Source of the DNA: Bernardetia sp.
GTDB lineage: Bacteria > Bacteroidota > Bacteroidia > Cytophagales > Bernardetiaceae
Assembly: GCF_020630935.1 (NCBI RefSeq)
Contig: NZ_JAHDIG010000054.1
Span: 1-33,786, forward strand
DNA: 33,786 bases
Direction of reading: 5' to 3'
Shown: positions 8,617 through 16,309 of the stretch, piece by piece
How the letters are laid out: every line of letters begins with the position of its first letter
Position numbering within the stretch: the first letter of the stretch is position 1
Notes under the pieces: model-generated
The model's input: the letters and a program-made list of their open reading frames with translations, nothing else
What the model was told of the DNA's origin: nothing
Database searches by the model: none
Translations under genes and position numbers: made by a program

Positions 8617-9094
8617 AATAATAAAAGGATTTAGTAAAAAATAAATTTGGCTATCTAAACAGTTTTTGTCAGTACATTGTTTTATTTATTTTATGTTTTT
8701 TTAATTTTTTTCTTGAAAATGTACAAATTTTAATGATAGAGTTTATTTATCAGAGTAGTAAAAAGGAGCTTAGATGTAGTATTTCATCAATACAAGATGA
8801 GCTTAAAATATTTGAAAAAGATAATATTTGTTTTTCACGATTCTAAAACAAACTAGGGTTTGTACACCACAGAATAGTATTGATACAAAAATAAAAAACC
8901 GTTAGAGTACTGGACATTAAGATAAAAATTTTTTGGTGTTGCTTTACTAAAACACGAAAGAACGGTACTTTTCCCTGTTCTGTGACTCACAGAACAGAAA
9001 ATATCTATGAATGCCCAGTACTTTAAAAAACGGTTTTTCCTATCTATAAAGATTGTATTTTATTCAAAAACCTAAAATCTATATTCTGAATATA
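8617..9094. other. 478-bp gene-free region with folded repeat
   Basis: No ORF with coding character on either strand. The left part (8617-8890) is AT-rich and holds the promoter region of the CHRD gene on the minus strand, though I could not pick out a convincing -7 box. The right part is repeat copy A (8893-9038), which ends 56 bp from the stop of the 9095-9967 gene. Confidence 0.6.
8893..9038. repeat. Dispersed folded repeat, copy A
   Basis: Core 8901-9021 matches 26384-26499 in the same orientation at roughly four bases in five. It has nested inverted repeats: outer AAAACCGTT / AACGGTTTT, then GTACTGGACAT (8907-8917) against ATGCCCAGTAC (9011-9021), and an inner perfect hairpin CTGTTCTGTG-act-CACAGAACAG (8975-8997). 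It lies just downstream of the minus-strand 9095-9967 gene and can act as its terminator. Confidence 0.8.
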
Positions 9095-9967
9095 TTATAA
9101 AGTCAGCCAACGCACTAAAGGCAGTAATTCATTTTCCCATTTCCAATCATAAGCACTCAAGTAAAGAGTTTCTCCATTGGGGTAAGAAAGTTCTATCTCA
9201 TAAATATTTGAATTATCAAGCTCCATAATTGGTTTTTCGACATCTTCTACCAAGAGTGGTTCTTTATGAGAAGTTTCTTCATGATGCACATGAACTGTTT
9301 GAAACTCTACCTGTACGCTATTCCATTCTTTTTTGCGAAGCATTCTTTTGAGTTCCTTATTTTGATTGGGTAAATCCCAACCCAAGACATAATTTCCTTG
9401 CATTTCTATCCACTGACTACCTCTTGCTAAATACTTTTTTGTATTTCGATAAGAAATAAGACAAGAAACAGGATTTTGTAATCTATAATTTTGATAGAGA
9501 GAACGCAAACGCAAACGAGCAATAAATGGGTTTTCGACAGACCTAAAACCATGTTGATAGTTTCTAGTAACAATCTGTTTCCAATTTGCCCAAGCAATAC
9601 GGCTTTTTGGAAAAGTGTGTTCGTGAACCGTACGACTTTGCATAGTGCTGCCAATAGCTCCGTGTGTTACCCAAATTGTTTTTCCGTGAAGTTCTCCCTC
9701 CCAAAACGCATTTCCCTTTACCATATAAAGAGTAGCAGAGTAGTGTTCATCTTCTCCCAAAGAATACATTCTAAATGTGCCATTACATTCATAATCCCAT
9801 TCTTCTTCCGTTGCCAGCTCGTCCATCCAAAGAGAAACCTCCGACTGAATAGCATGAAAGCCTTTATTCCGAAGTTCGTTTTTCACATCCAAGGTAGTTG
9901 TAAAACCACGTTTTTTGAAATGCTCGTGTGCTGTAAGTTGTACATCTATCAAAGAGAGTGTTTTCAT
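9095..9967 (-). CDS. WGR-like domain protein, partner of PARP
   Basis: 290 aa, cytosolic. Residues 10-70 look like a winged-helix: TTLDVKNELRNKGF and IQSEVSLWMDELATEEEW, then FRMYSL. Residues about 77-142 follow the WGR layout (lysine-Gly-Asn-x-FWE strand, GKTIWV strand, a G-x-IG turn where WGR would be WGRxG, then a long helix with WANWKQIVTRNYQHGF). Here the WGR triad itself is replaced by THGAIG. The C-terminal half (150-290) is not recognised. It is transcribed with the PARP gene, 89 bp downstream, and the shared WGR-like fold argues they work together, perhaps as a DNA- or protein-binding partner or regulator. The fold assignments are by eye. Confidence 0.6.
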   Translation of the reverse strand: MKTLSLIDVQLTAHEHFKKRGFTTTLDVKNELRNKGFHAIQSEVSLWMDELATEEEWDYECNGTFRMYSLGEDEHYSATLYMVKGNAFWEGELHGKTIWVTHGAIGSTMQSRTVHEHTFPKSRIAWANWKQIVTRNYQHGFRSVENPFIARLRLRSLYQNYRLQNPVSCLISYRNTKKYLARGSQWIEMQGNYVLGWDLPNQNKELKRMLRKKEWNSVQVEFQTVHVHHEETSHKEPLLVEDVEKPIMELDNSNIYEIELSYPNGETLYLSAYDWKWENELLPLVRWLTL

Positions 9968-10010
9968 AGTAGATTATATTTAGAGTTGAGAAGTTTTGTT
10001 TTTTTCAACT

Positions 10011-10035
10011 TTGACAATGGTCTTGACCTTGTCAA
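10011..10035. repeat. TTGAC/GTCAA palindrome between the PARP operon genes
   Basis: TTGACAATGGTC faces GACCTTGTCAA with a 2-nt loop and one bulged base. The same core, with its flanking AACTTTG and CAATAGTT, recurs at 25251-25299 inside the 153-bp element. It lies in the 89-bp gap between the two operon genes. Confidence 0.6.
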
Positions 10036-10056
10036 TAGTTAGTTATTTTAGGAAGA

Positions 10057-11430
10057 TTAATAATGTATCTCTACCAAGTAGCGAATCGTACATTGATTTT
10101 CTTTGTAAATGATATATTCGTTGTTGAGAAGGTCAATACCACCTTTTGCAAAAAGTGAATCGGCTTCCGAACTTTGTTTTTTGAGATTTTCATAGGTCAG
10201 AGAAGCACACCAATCCTCATACTCTTTAATTTTGAGTTGTCTTCCTGTATGGACTTCATAAATGGCTAAAAATGCTTTTTTGTCATTGCCACTCGTCCAA
10301 AACGAGCCTGCTAGTGAGGTATAGTTTAATGATTTTCGGCATTTGTCGGCAAAATATAATCCGTAGCCAAACATTTTTCCAGTAATGAGTGCATTGGTAG
10401 GACGCAAAACTAAGCCTGTTTTTAAGATAGAAAGCCAGTTTTCATTTCGGCTACCATGCCAAAGTAAATCAGTTGTTCTGTATTTGCTTTTTCGCAGAGC
10501 ATTTGTAAATATTTGTTCTTGGGCGATGTCTTTTACTGAATATGCGTTTACAAACTTGCCTACCTCTTCTTGCATCATTTTCTTAATACGTTTTATTTGG
10601 AGAGCATCTTCTGGTTTTTTTTCATCCAAAATATCGACTTCTATGCCGAGTGTATCCAAAAGTGTAGTATCTGTTTTCCTTGATAATGGTGTGCTTTTAT
10701 AAGATTTTGCCTGTTGCTGTCTCAGTTCTACCTCCCCACGCATTACATCAAGTGTTTCTTGTTCGTATCTCAAAATTTGCCTTGCCTGCTGAATTATCTT
10801 TTTTGTAACAGTTTTTCCTGCTGAATATTCTAAAAGGTGGTTTTGTACAGTTTTCATTGCTCTAGGAATGATGCCATAGAGTTCTATTAGTAGTGCGTTA
10901 AAACTTGTCGTATCAAAGTTTTCTACATTTTTTTGAGTAATCTTATGAGATTTAAAATCTACTTTTTTAGCCAAACTGTCTAATACATTTTGAGCTTCCT
11001 CTACTTGTGCCATCGTAACTTCGGCAGCCGAAACTTCATAACTTTGGAATAAAGAACGTTGTGAGTAGCGTGTAAGATGACGAAAAAGTTCACGTACTTC
11101 TCCATTTTTGATAGCAGACCACGAAGCCAAAGAAGAATTTGCGTTTTTTTGAGATGATTTGTTTCCTAACTCGTCTAAGAAAAGGTGTGTTACATCTTTG
11201 TAGCCTTTCCGTACTTTTTCTCTGTATTTGCTTTCCCACTCGTACATAGAATATTCGTTTACGGCTGCACGCTGTCCCACTCTTCCATAAGAAACTGAAA
11301 ATATTTCGTCAGAAACTTGGCGCATTTCATAATATTTGTTGTTATTGACAGCCGTTACCATTACGAGTTTGGCTACTCTAAGCGTTTTGAAACCATCTAC
11401 TTTTACATTGGTAGAAATTAAATTTTGCAT
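10057..11430 (-). CDS. PARP-type poly/mono-ADP-ribosyltransferase with WGR domain
   Basis: 457 aa, cytosolic. Layout: WGR domain (about 20-80, with SVSYGRVGQ and KVRKGYKDVT), alpha-helical PARP regulatory-like region (about 125-240), then the catalytic domain (about 300-457). The full H-Y-E triad of true PARPs is visible: His325 in WHGSR, Tyr359 in GYGLYFAD, and Glu438 in NEYIIY. KSLNY (366-370) supplies the nicotinamide-stacking Ser and Tyr. By family knowledge the enzyme transfers ADP-ribose from NAD+ to protein or nucleic acid, usually in response to DNA breaks sensed through WGR. No zinc fingers, so it resembles PARP2/3 rather than PARP1. No macrodomain hydrolase is seen in the window. 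PARPs are uncommon in bacteria. First gene of a two-gene operon. Confidence 0.92.
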   Translation of the reverse strand: MQNLISTNVKVDGFKTLRVAKLVMVTAVNNNKYYEMRQVSDEIFSVSYGRVGQRAAVNEYSMYEWESKYREKVRKGYKDVTHLFLDELGNKSSQKNANSSLASWSAIKNGEVRELFRHLTRYSQRSLFQSYEVSAAEVTMAQVEEAQNVLDSLAKKVDFKSHKITQKNVENFDTTSFNALLIELYGIIPRAMKTVQNHLLEYSAGKTVTKKIIQQARQILRYEQETLDVMRGEVELRQQQAKSYKSTPLSRKTDTTLLDTLGIEVDILDEKKPEDALQIKRIKKMMQEEVGKFVNAYSVKDIAQEQIFTNALRKSKYRTTDLLWHGSRNENWLSILKTGLVLRPTNALITGKMFGYGLYFADKCRKSLNYTSLAGSFWTSGNDKKAFLAIYEVHTGRQLKIKEYEDWCASLTYENLKKQSSEADSLFAKGGIDLLNNEYIIYKENQCTIRYLVEIHY

Positions 11431-11661
11431 AATTGATAGATAAATTTGGTGTACAAGAAAATGATGTTTTTTTTAGCAATACTTTTAAAATCTCATCTTT
11501 AAAAGCTAATTTAAGAAATTAATGCTAATTATTATAGCAATTACTAATTATTTATACAACAAATTTAACAGAGTAGGTCGTAATGTATATGAGGACTAAA
11601 AAAAATGGCAAAATTATTTTGTGATTTTGAAAAAACTGTATTCCATTAAGTTTTGAAAACT

Positions 11662-12090
11662 ATGAAAGTCAATCACATTTTTACTGTTTTTTTGTTGAGT
11701 ACAATAATAGCTTTCGCTACAGCTTGTACTGAGCAAGACGAGCAACCTAAAACATCTGATACTCTGCTTTATCTTTGTAGTTATCAAAAAGAAGGCACAA
11801 CTGATTCTTTAGAAAATCCTTGTGAGGGGAATACTTTTATCAAACATTTGTCTGGTGAAGGAGTAGTAAAGTATGATTCTGCATTGAATAGTTATGCTAT
11901 TACAAATCACGTAGAAGGCACGATTGATTGTATTATTGTTACGCTTCTTTGTGGAGAAAATTATAGCTCATTGGTAGATAAAGAAATTGAATACTCCTGT
12001 GATTATTACGAATATGAAAGGCTTTATGAATTTCCTTTAGTTGGAACAGAAATTTTTGTAGCTAAAAACATAGATTATTCAGTCAAGTGA
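11662..12090 (+). CDS. Small lipoprotein, unknown family
   Basis: 142 aa from the ATG at 11662; an in-frame TTG at 11653 is a less likely start. The N-terminus is a lipoprotein signal (FLLSTIIAFATAC, Cys22) followed by TEQDEQPK. The mature part has four cysteines in roughly paired spacing (LCSYQKEG, NPCEGN, IDCIIVTLLCGE, YSCDYYEYE), probably disulfide-bonded in the periplasm. No family recognised. It is followed 17 bp later by the 315-bp MITE-like element. Confidence 0.7.
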   Translation: MKVNHIFTVFLLSTIIAFATACTEQDEQPKTSDTLLYLCSYQKEGTTDSLENPCEGNTFIKHLSGEGVVKYDSALNSYAITNHVEGTIDCIIVTLLCGENYSSLVDKEIEYSCDYYEYERLYEFPLVGTEIFVAKNIDYSVK

Positions 12091-12099
12091 ATTATGAGT

Positions 12100-12430
12100 A
12101 TATAGAAGGGTGTACGACAAATTTCCCTTTTTGCAAAAGATTTAATATTTCGTTGCTCTGCAACTCTACTTTCTACACTTTGTTTTATTCTACCAACAGA
12201 ACGTTGCTCTGCAACTTGTGTTGAAGGGTATAAACGCCAGCTATTTTTGCTAAAAGCTAATAAAAACGTATTTTTTGTAAAAAAAGAGCGTAGAAAAAGT
12301 TGCAGAGCAACATCATATTTGTAGAATGAATTATCATATATTTATTGGGGAGTTGCAGCGCAACGAAATGTAAAGGCTATTTTTTTGCTATAAAATCAAA
12401 AAGGGATTTTTGTCGTACACCCATATAGAG
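12100..12430. mobile_element. 315-bp MITE-like element with 26-bp TIRs (plus flanking duplications)
   Basis: The element proper is 12108-12422. Its ends are inverted repeats of 26 bp (12108-12133 and 12397-12422) matching at 24 positions, beginning GGGTGTACGACAAA. The 8 bases outside each end are ATATAGAA and ATATAGAG, a near-perfect target duplication. There is no transposase ORF inside. It contains four copies of a 13-bp palindromic motif (see separate entries in findings). The right end is 68 bp before def, next to its -7 box. Confidence 0.85.
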
Positions 12431-12445
12431 TAACTGTATTTTCCG

Positions 12446-12453
12446 TACCTTTG
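12446..12453 (+). promoter_or_regulatory. -7 box TACCTTTG for def
   Basis: Exact TAnnTTTG match 37 bp before the def ATG. The position expected for the -33 element falls at the junction with the MITE-like element, and no TTG is seen there, so the promoter may have been altered by the insertion. Confidence 0.45.
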
Positions 12454-12490
12454 TTTTTATTTCATTTCTAAAAAGTAAAATCTGAAATTT

Positions 12491-13042
12491 ATGATTCGTC
12501 CGATATACGTATATGGTCATGCTGTGCTTAGAAAAAAAGCAACTGATATAAAACAAGATGGTTCTATTGATGTAAAAGAACTGGCAAAAGATATGTTCGA
12601 AACAATGTATTCGGCTAGTGGTGTAGGTTTGGCAGGACCTCAAATCGGTCTAGCAAAACGTATTTTTGTCGTTGATGGTGGTGCAATGGATGAAGAATTA
12701 GCAGGTTTTAAGAAGGTGTTTATCAATGCTGAAATTTTGGAAGAAGAAGGCGAAGAGTGGGTATTCGAAGAAGGCTGTTTGAGTATTCCACAGATTAGAG
12801 GAGATGTTTCTCGTAAGCCAAATATTAGAATAAAATATTTTGATGAAAACTGGGAGCAGCACGAAGATACTTTTGATGGCATCGCAGCTAGAATCATTCA
12901 ACACGAATACGACCACATAGAAGGTATTTTGTTTACAGATTATCTTTCTCCACTTCGCAAACGCCTTTTGAAAGGGAAATTAGATAAAATCAGTAAAGGA
13001 AAAATAGGTGCAGATTATAGAACAACGTTGCCTAAGAAATAA
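12491..13042 (+). CDS. def: Peptide deformylase
   Basis: 183 aa. Removes the formyl group from the N-terminal methionine of nascent proteins (EC 3.5.1.88); cytosolic Fe2+/Zn2+ hydrolase. All three family motifs are present: motif I GVGLAGPQ (44-51, Gln51), motif II EEGCLSIP with metal ligand Cys96, and motif III QHEYDHIEG with ligands His138 and His142 and catalytic Glu139. Length is normal for type I deformylase. No fmt follows; the gene is monocistronic, with a -7 box just upstream and a strong hairpin after it. Confidence 0.97.
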   Translation: MIRPIYVYGHAVLRKKATDIKQDGSIDVKELAKDMFETMYSASGVGLAGPQIGLAKRIFVVDGGAMDEELAGFKKVFINAEILEEEGEEWVFEEGCLSIPQIRGDVSRKPNIRIKYFDENWEQHEDTFDGIAARIIQHEYDHIEGILFTDYLSPLRKRLLKGKLDKISKGKIGADYRTTLPKK

Positions 13043-13057
13043 ATGTTACCAATCCTC

Positions 13058-13080
13058 GTTGACGGTTCTGACCTCAACGA
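13058..13080. repeat. Short palindrome after def (CGTTGA.GGT / ACC.TCAACG)
   Basis: Inverted repeat CGTTGAcGGT / ACCtCAACG with a TCTG loop, plus a further CGACGGTT directly after. It resembles the TTGAC/GTCAA palindromes at 10011 and 25251, but the relation is uncertain. It lies between def and the terminator. Confidence 0.35.
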
Positions 13081-13098
13081 CGGTTATTTAAACGTAAT

Positions 13099-13135
13099 AA
13101 AAACGGTTTTTCTTTTTGTGAGAAGAACCGTTTTT
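13099..13135. terminator. Bidirectional terminator after def
   Basis: 10-bp stem AAAAACGGTT / AACCGTTTTT with a 17-nt loop, flanked by A and T tracts on both sides. It serves def (+) and the beta-helix gene (-), which end 113 bp apart. Confidence 0.75.
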
Positions 13136-13154
13136 ATTTGTGATTATAAAAAAA

Positions 13155-14564
13155 TTACTGTCTCTCAAACGCTCCAATATCAGGGTTTGAATCTCTTGGG
13201 TTGTCTTCTAAGTCTATTTCTAGCCCAATGTCAAGACCTGCATCTATAGCTGGACTAAGCGAATCTAGCTGATATTTTCCATTAAACGCATCTACAAACA
13301 TTGGGGCTTGATTCAAAATATTTGGTAAAGAGTTATCTAAAAGTGTCGTTTTCAAAAGATTAGCATTCCAAAAAGTTTGAAAACCTGCCTCTGGACTAGC
13401 AAATAAAGTAAGTTCTTCGTCTATACTTCCCCAAATAATGTTATTGATAAAATAAGCATTCAAATCTTCTCTGATAACTTGCTCATTTCCCAAAGTATCT
13501 ATGAATGCCAGCACGTTAGAAAGCTCAAAAGAAGGTTCTTCTCTGAAAAAATTGAAACCAAAATTTGAAAAAGTATTATTATAAAAATAATAATTTCCTC
13601 CTGCACCTGCTGAAAAAGTACGATTTAGGCAGTTATGAATAAGCGTGTTTTGAATAACAACATCAGAATTTAGACAAAAGACACCTGCATCAGCCATATT
13701 TCTAATTTCTGTATTCTGAATAATCAAATCTGGAATTGTGTCGCTGTCTGGCGTTCCGAAGCGTATTCCTACTGTCGCATTTTCGATAGTTGTATATGAA
13801 ATTTTGTTGTTTCTACTATTCTCACCAAAAAAAACTCCAAACCACTGTCCTAGTGCATTTTTAAAACTTTCATCATTCCTAAAACTTCCTAGCGTTACTC
13901 TTTCTGTTGCTGTACCGTTTGTCTCTAACGAACCTGCCACCAAAAGAGCTGCATTGGTCAGAAAAGATACTCTCACACCTGCCTCAATCGTAAGTTTACA
14001 ATTTTCATCTACCAAAACATTTCCCTTTATGATATATGGCTTTTTACCACTCCAAATTGTCTGACAGTCTAAAACAGAGTCTTCTAATAAAATTCCATCT
14101 TGTAGCCACACCACAATAGGCAATCGCTCTGTATTACCATTACTTTCCATCACTAAAAAATCTTCTAGTTTTGTAATTTCATCTGAATCCAGTTTTGGAG
14201 GTAAAATATCTAAAAAAACACGCAGACTATCATTTCCTCTCAAAAAAATATCATTGGCTTCTTGCTGCTTTGTTCCATTAATAGTCAGACGAAAAGGCGA
14301 ATTTTCTCCTGTCTGAAGATATAAGCGTGAAATATTTATTGCTTCATCATTAAAATTCTTTACGCTTATACGCCTTACAGGCGACTCAAAACCAGTAAAA
14401 AGTGTATCAAAAAAAACTGTATCAGGCGAAAAACTAATTCTGTTGCTCTTGTCTGTACTAATCATTTCGTCTTGTGGCTCACAAGCAAAAAGCAAAAAAG
14501 TAGCAAAAAGTGTAATATAAGCCACCCAGTATTTTTGATTAAAAACTTTAAAGTTCTGATTCAT
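13155..14564 (-). CDS. Lipoprotein with right-handed beta-helix and choice-of-anchor Q C-terminus
   Basis: 469 aa. N-terminal lipoprotein signal (YITLFATFLLFAC, Cys28) followed by an acidic linker. Residues about 40-150 form a beta-sandwich-like region. Residues about 165-350 are a right-handed parallel beta-helix, seen as repeated 'V/I-x-N-T-x-I-x-N' rungs (for example LIIQNTEIRNM, VVIQNTLIHNC, YYFYNNTFSNFG). The end matches the choice-of-anchor Q motif (SLSPAIDAG ... NPDIGAFE). Typical of surface-exposed Bacteroidota proteins, possibly polysaccharide-active or adhesive, but no catalytic motif is seen. Monocistronic, upstream of the tRNA. Confidence 0.8.
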   Translation of the reverse strand: MNQNFKVFNQKYWVAYITLFATFLLFACEPQDEMISTDKSNRISFSPDTVFFDTLFTGFESPVRRISVKNFNDEAINISRLYLQTGENSPFRLTINGTKQQEANDIFLRGNDSLRVFLDILPPKLDSDEITKLEDFLVMESNGNTERLPIVVWLQDGILLEDSVLDCQTIWSGKKPYIIKGNVLVDENCKLTIEAGVRVSFLTNAALLVAGSLETNGTATERVTLGSFRNDESFKNALGQWFGVFFGENSRNNKISYTTIENATVGIRFGTPDSDTIPDLIIQNTEIRNMADAGVFCLNSDVVIQNTLIHNCLNRTFSAGAGGNYYFYNNTFSNFGFNFFREEPSFELSNVLAFIDTLGNEQVIREDLNAYFINNIIWGSIDEELTLFASPEAGFQTFWNANLLKTTLLDNSLPNILNQAPMFVDAFNGKYQLDSLSPAIDAGLDIGLEIDLEDNPRDSNPDIGAFERQ

Positions 14565-14643
14565 TTTCTGAAAGTAATTTTGATGTATAGCGAGTAAAGG
14601 TACGAAATATAAAGACGATATTTTTGAGAATAAAGGACATAAA

Positions 14644-14682
14644 AAAATCCCAATACAGCTTTAAAAATTGTATTGGGATTTT
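14644..14682. terminator. Terminator downstream of tRNA-Thr
   Basis: Perfect 14-bp stem AAAATCCCAATACA / TGTATTGGGATTTT with an 11-nt loop, just downstream of the tRNA on the minus strand. Confidence 0.85.
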
Positions 14683-14689
14683 GTTTTTG

Positions 14690-14762
14690 AGCCTTCTAAC
14701 GGGATCGAACCGTTGACCTATTGATTACAAATCAATTGCTCTACCAGCTGAGCTAAGAAGGC
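14690..14762 (-). tRNA. tRNA-Thr (UGU)
   Basis: On the minus strand, 7-bp acceptor stem GCCTTCT / AGAAGGC, D arm GCTC-AGCTGGTA-GAGC, anticodon stem ATTGA / TCAAT with loop TTTGTAA (anticodon TGT, Thr), and T arm AACGG-TTCGATC-CCGTT. 73 nt including the discriminator; CCA is not encoded. Confidence 0.95.
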
Positions 14763-14944
14763 TTTTAAGTTTTAAAGAGAAGTTTTTCTGTTGTGCTTTC
14801 CTTTAATGTGATGCAAAGGTAACACGACTTTTTTAATCCTGCAAGTAAAAATAAATATTTTTTTAACCTTTTGTTGCTTTTCAAAATCAAGTAGTTGATT
14901 ATCAAACAGTTTTGTTGAAAAAATAATTCAAAAAAAATATTTGT

Positions 14945-14952
14945 TAGTTTTG
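14945..14952 (+). promoter_or_regulatory. Possible -7 box (TAGTTTTG) for CoA transferase
   Basis: Exact TAnnTTTG match 24 bp before the ATG at 14977. The nearest TTG (14915-14917) is 27 nt upstream, longer than the usual 19-21, so support is partial. Confidence 0.3.
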
Positions 14953-14976
14953 TTCGAATTATAAACCTACTAAACT

Positions 14977-16119
14977 ATGGATATTTTAAAAGGAATAAAA
15001 GTTATTGAACTAGCAAGCGTTTTGGCAGGACCTTCTGTGGGACAATTTTTTGCAGAATGTGGAGCAGAGGTAATCAAAATAGAAAATCCACTGACTGGGG
15101 GTGATGTTACTCGCTCGTGGAAACTACCTACTGAAGATACAGAAAATAGTGTTTCAGCGTATTTTTCGGCGATAAATTGGGGTAAGAAGTCTATTGCTCT
15201 TAATATTTATGATAAGGAAGACAAGAATAAGCTCTACAAGGAAATTGAAACGGCAGATATTGTATTGGCAAGTTATAAAAAAGGAGATGCAGAAAAATTA
15301 GAGGTAGATTATCAAACACTTAAAAAATTAAACTCTAAACTTATCTATGGACATATTACAGGATATGGGACAGATAGCTATAAAGTAGGCTATGATGCGC
15401 TCATACAAGCTGAAACAGGATTTGTATTTATGAACGGAGAAAAACCAAATGAAAATGATACAAGAATAGAAGGAACAAAAATGCCAGTAGCTCTGATAGA
15501 TATTTTGGCTGCTCACCAACTCAAGGAAGGCTTGTTAGTTGCTCTTTTAAAACGAGAAAAGGAAGGCAATAATTTTGAAGGAAGTTATGTAACAGTTTCT
15601 CTATACGAATCTGCTCTTGCCTCACTTGCCAACCAAGCTACTAACTGGCTCAATGCAGGACATTCTCCTCAAAAAATGGGTAGCGAACATCCTAATATTT
15701 TTCCGTACGGAACAATTTTTCAAACCCAAACAGATAGCTTGATGCTTGTTGTGGGGAGTGATAAACAATTTTCTGTTTTGTGTGATGTGTTACAGATTGA
15801 AAAAGTGGCAAAAGATGAGCGTTTCAAAACAAATGTAAACAGAGTGAAAAACAGAGAAATATTGCGTCCTATTTTAGCTGATGCTTTTCTACAAACAGAA
15901 AGTAAAGAAGTTTTGAAATTATTAGAAGAAAATAATGTTCCTGCTGGCAGTGTCAATGATATTCCAAAGGCTTTTGAAAACAAGAAGGCACAAGAACTTA
16001 TTCTTCAAGATGAAAATAAAAAAATTGCAGGAGTGAAAAATTTTGTAGCTCGCTTTGACAACCAACCACATAATCTGAATCTAGATGCACCTCCTTTATT
16101 TGAGAAAAAATTGAAATAA
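14977..16119 (+). CDS. CaiB/BaiF family CoA transferase
   Basis: 380 aa, cytosolic class III CoA transferase that moves CoA between carboxylic acids. Recognised by the N-terminal GIKVIELASVLAGPSVGQFF, AECGAEVIKIENP, 'NWGKKSIALNI', GHITGYG, and the region around the catalytic aspartate (MPVALIDILAAHQ, Asp175). C-terminal DAPPLFEKK is typical. Length is near the family norm (about 380-400). The acyl substrates are unknown and no pathway neighbour is present. Alone between the tRNA and the phosphatase gene. Confidence 0.9.
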   Translation: MDILKGIKVIELASVLAGPSVGQFFAECGAEVIKIENPLTGGDVTRSWKLPTEDTENSVSAYFSAINWGKKSIALNIYDKEDKNKLYKEIETADIVLASYKKGDAEKLEVDYQTLKKLNSKLIYGHITGYGTDSYKVGYDALIQAETGFVFMNGEKPNENDTRIEGTKMPVALIDILAAHQLKEGLLVALLKREKEGNNFEGSYVTVSLYESALASLANQATNWLNAGHSPQKMGSEHPNIFPYGTIFQTQTDSLMLVVGSDKQFSVLCDVLQIEKVAKDERFKTNVNRVKNREILRPILADAFLQTESKEVLKLLEENNVPAGSVNDIPKAFENKKAQELILQDENKKIAGVKNFVARFDNQPHNLNLDAPPLFEKKLK

Positions 16120-16309
16120 TGAGAGGTTATGATTATATTTTATTAGTTTTTATCATTGACTGTGCCAAAAAATCACATAATGTATATTTTTCTTGAAATA
16201 GAGTATCTTTTGGCAATAGTTTTTTGTAGCTTGCAACAATTTCTAGTTGGCTTCTAAATCTGTGATTTTAGACCATTATTCAACAAAATATTTCCTTTCT
16301 GTTCGTTAT

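Noticed and set aside
10057-11430. DarT-type toxin/antitoxin pair
   Set aside because: The enzyme has WGR and a PARP HYE triad and the neighbour has no macrodomain, unlike DarT/DarG.
12377-12643. Minus-strand frame spanning the MITE end and def
   Set aside because: It runs antisense to def and crosses the element boundary; no coding signature, no start context.
14690-14762. tRNA-Thr as an integration site
   Set aside because: No integrase and no repeat of the tRNA 3' end was seen in the window.
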